From Bifidobacterium sp. (GTDB lineage: Bacteria > Actinomycetota > Actinomycetes > Actinomycetales > Bifidobacteriaceae): a DNA stretch of 64,000 nt. The stretch lies in assembly GCA_022649135.1 (NCBI GenBank), contig JALCNP010000008.1, positions 35,066 through 99,065 of the forward strand, read 5' to 3'. Position 1 is the stretch's first letter, and every line of letters begins with the position of its first letter. The notes under the pieces are model-generated. The model searched no databases and had not been told where the DNA came from. It saw only the letters and a list, made by a program, of their open reading frames with translations. This document shows positions 63,873 through 64,000 of the stretch, one piece after another. Made by a program: the position numbers and the translations under genes.

Positions 63873-64000
63873 TTATTCTTTGACGGCGCCGGCGGCGAGT
63901 CCGGACTGCCAGTAGCGCTGCAGGAGCAGGAACGCGACGACCAGGGGCACGATCGTGACCAGGCTGCCGGTGATGACCAGGTTCTGTATCGCCTGCCCGC
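63873..64000 (-). CDS. Sugar ABC transporter permease (MalG-like), C-terminal end
   Basis: The stop codon TAA lies at 63873-63875 and the frame runs off the right edge. The visible 42 residues end in IVPLVVAFLLLQRYWQSGLA, then AGAVKE. This matches the conserved C terminus of MalG-type sugar permeases (LLLQRYWQSGLAAGAVK). The gene is on the GH42 strand and just upstream, so the transporter and beta-galactosidase are probably one locus. Confidence 0.9.
   Translation of the reverse strand, partial: GQAIQNLVITGSLVTIVPLVVAFLLLQRYWQSGLAAGAVKE

Overview
This 64 kb window is GC-rich bacterial chromosome. The gene content suggests an actinobacterium, most likely Bifidobacterium or a close relative (Bifidobacteriaceae). 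The evidence is GH42 and GH51 glycosidases with LacI control and sugar ABC lipoproteins, a cystathionine beta-synthase/gamma-synthase pair next to recQ-luxS, and a dgt-dnaG pair. A superoxide dismutase, an acetoin/diacetyl-type reductase and Ohr suggest an oxygen-exposed lifestyle, unusual for this family. I see no prophage, IS element, CRISPR array or rRNA operon. The host call is an inference.

Layout. (1) 1-5.5 kb: the end of an MprF-like lipid modification gene, then a zinc-starvation island. It holds a ZnuA-like lipoprotein, a short CobW/Mrf-like GTPase-family protein, six zinc-independent ribosomal protein paralogues (rpmB-rpmG-rpsN-rpmE2-rpmJ-rpmF) and a Fur-family regulator that is probably Zur. 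Matching palindromes lie in front of znuA and in the divergent promoter. (2) 5.5-21.7 kb: purK-purE, an MDR oxidoreductase, a DXS-like enzyme, YhbY, a VOC protein, a kinase-like phosphotransferase, tRNA-Arg(UCU), a small helical protein, a TMEM175 channel, a reductase, SOD, an MFS exporter, an aldehyde dehydrogenase and a RecG/Schlafen-like protein. (3) 21.9-28.1 kb: a compact five-gene operon of DUF1445, PxpA, a PxpB-PxpC fusion, biotin carboxylase-BCCP and DUF4392. DUF1445 and DUF4392 are the two halves of animal D-glutamate cyclase, so the operon is a candidate route from D-glutamate through 5-oxoproline to glutamate.

(4) 28.4-46.9 kb: aminotransferase IV, dnaG, dgt, ohr, alr, an amino-acid permease, a GNAT protein, an ABC-2 exporter, luxS-recQ, metB, cbs and a D-2-hydroxyacid dehydrogenase. 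luxS, cbs and metB together cover homocysteine release and transsulfuration. (5) 47-54.6 kb: a YtrA-type GntR/ABC operon and a complete five-gene oligopeptide/dipeptide (or nickel) ABC operon. (6) 54.7-64 kb: coaX, two paralogous sugar-binding lipoproteins, GH51 arabinofuranosidase with an operator-like palindrome upstream, a LacI regulator, a GH42 beta-galactosidase and the end of a sugar permease at the window edge.

A recurring feature is short tandem repeats between genes: 17 bp x5, 6 bp x9, degenerate 17 bp x6, 9 bp x6, 11 bp x4 and 4 bp x5. Several sit in leaders or operon gaps where copy number could affect expression. All family assignments come from reading motifs in the translations; no database search was run.
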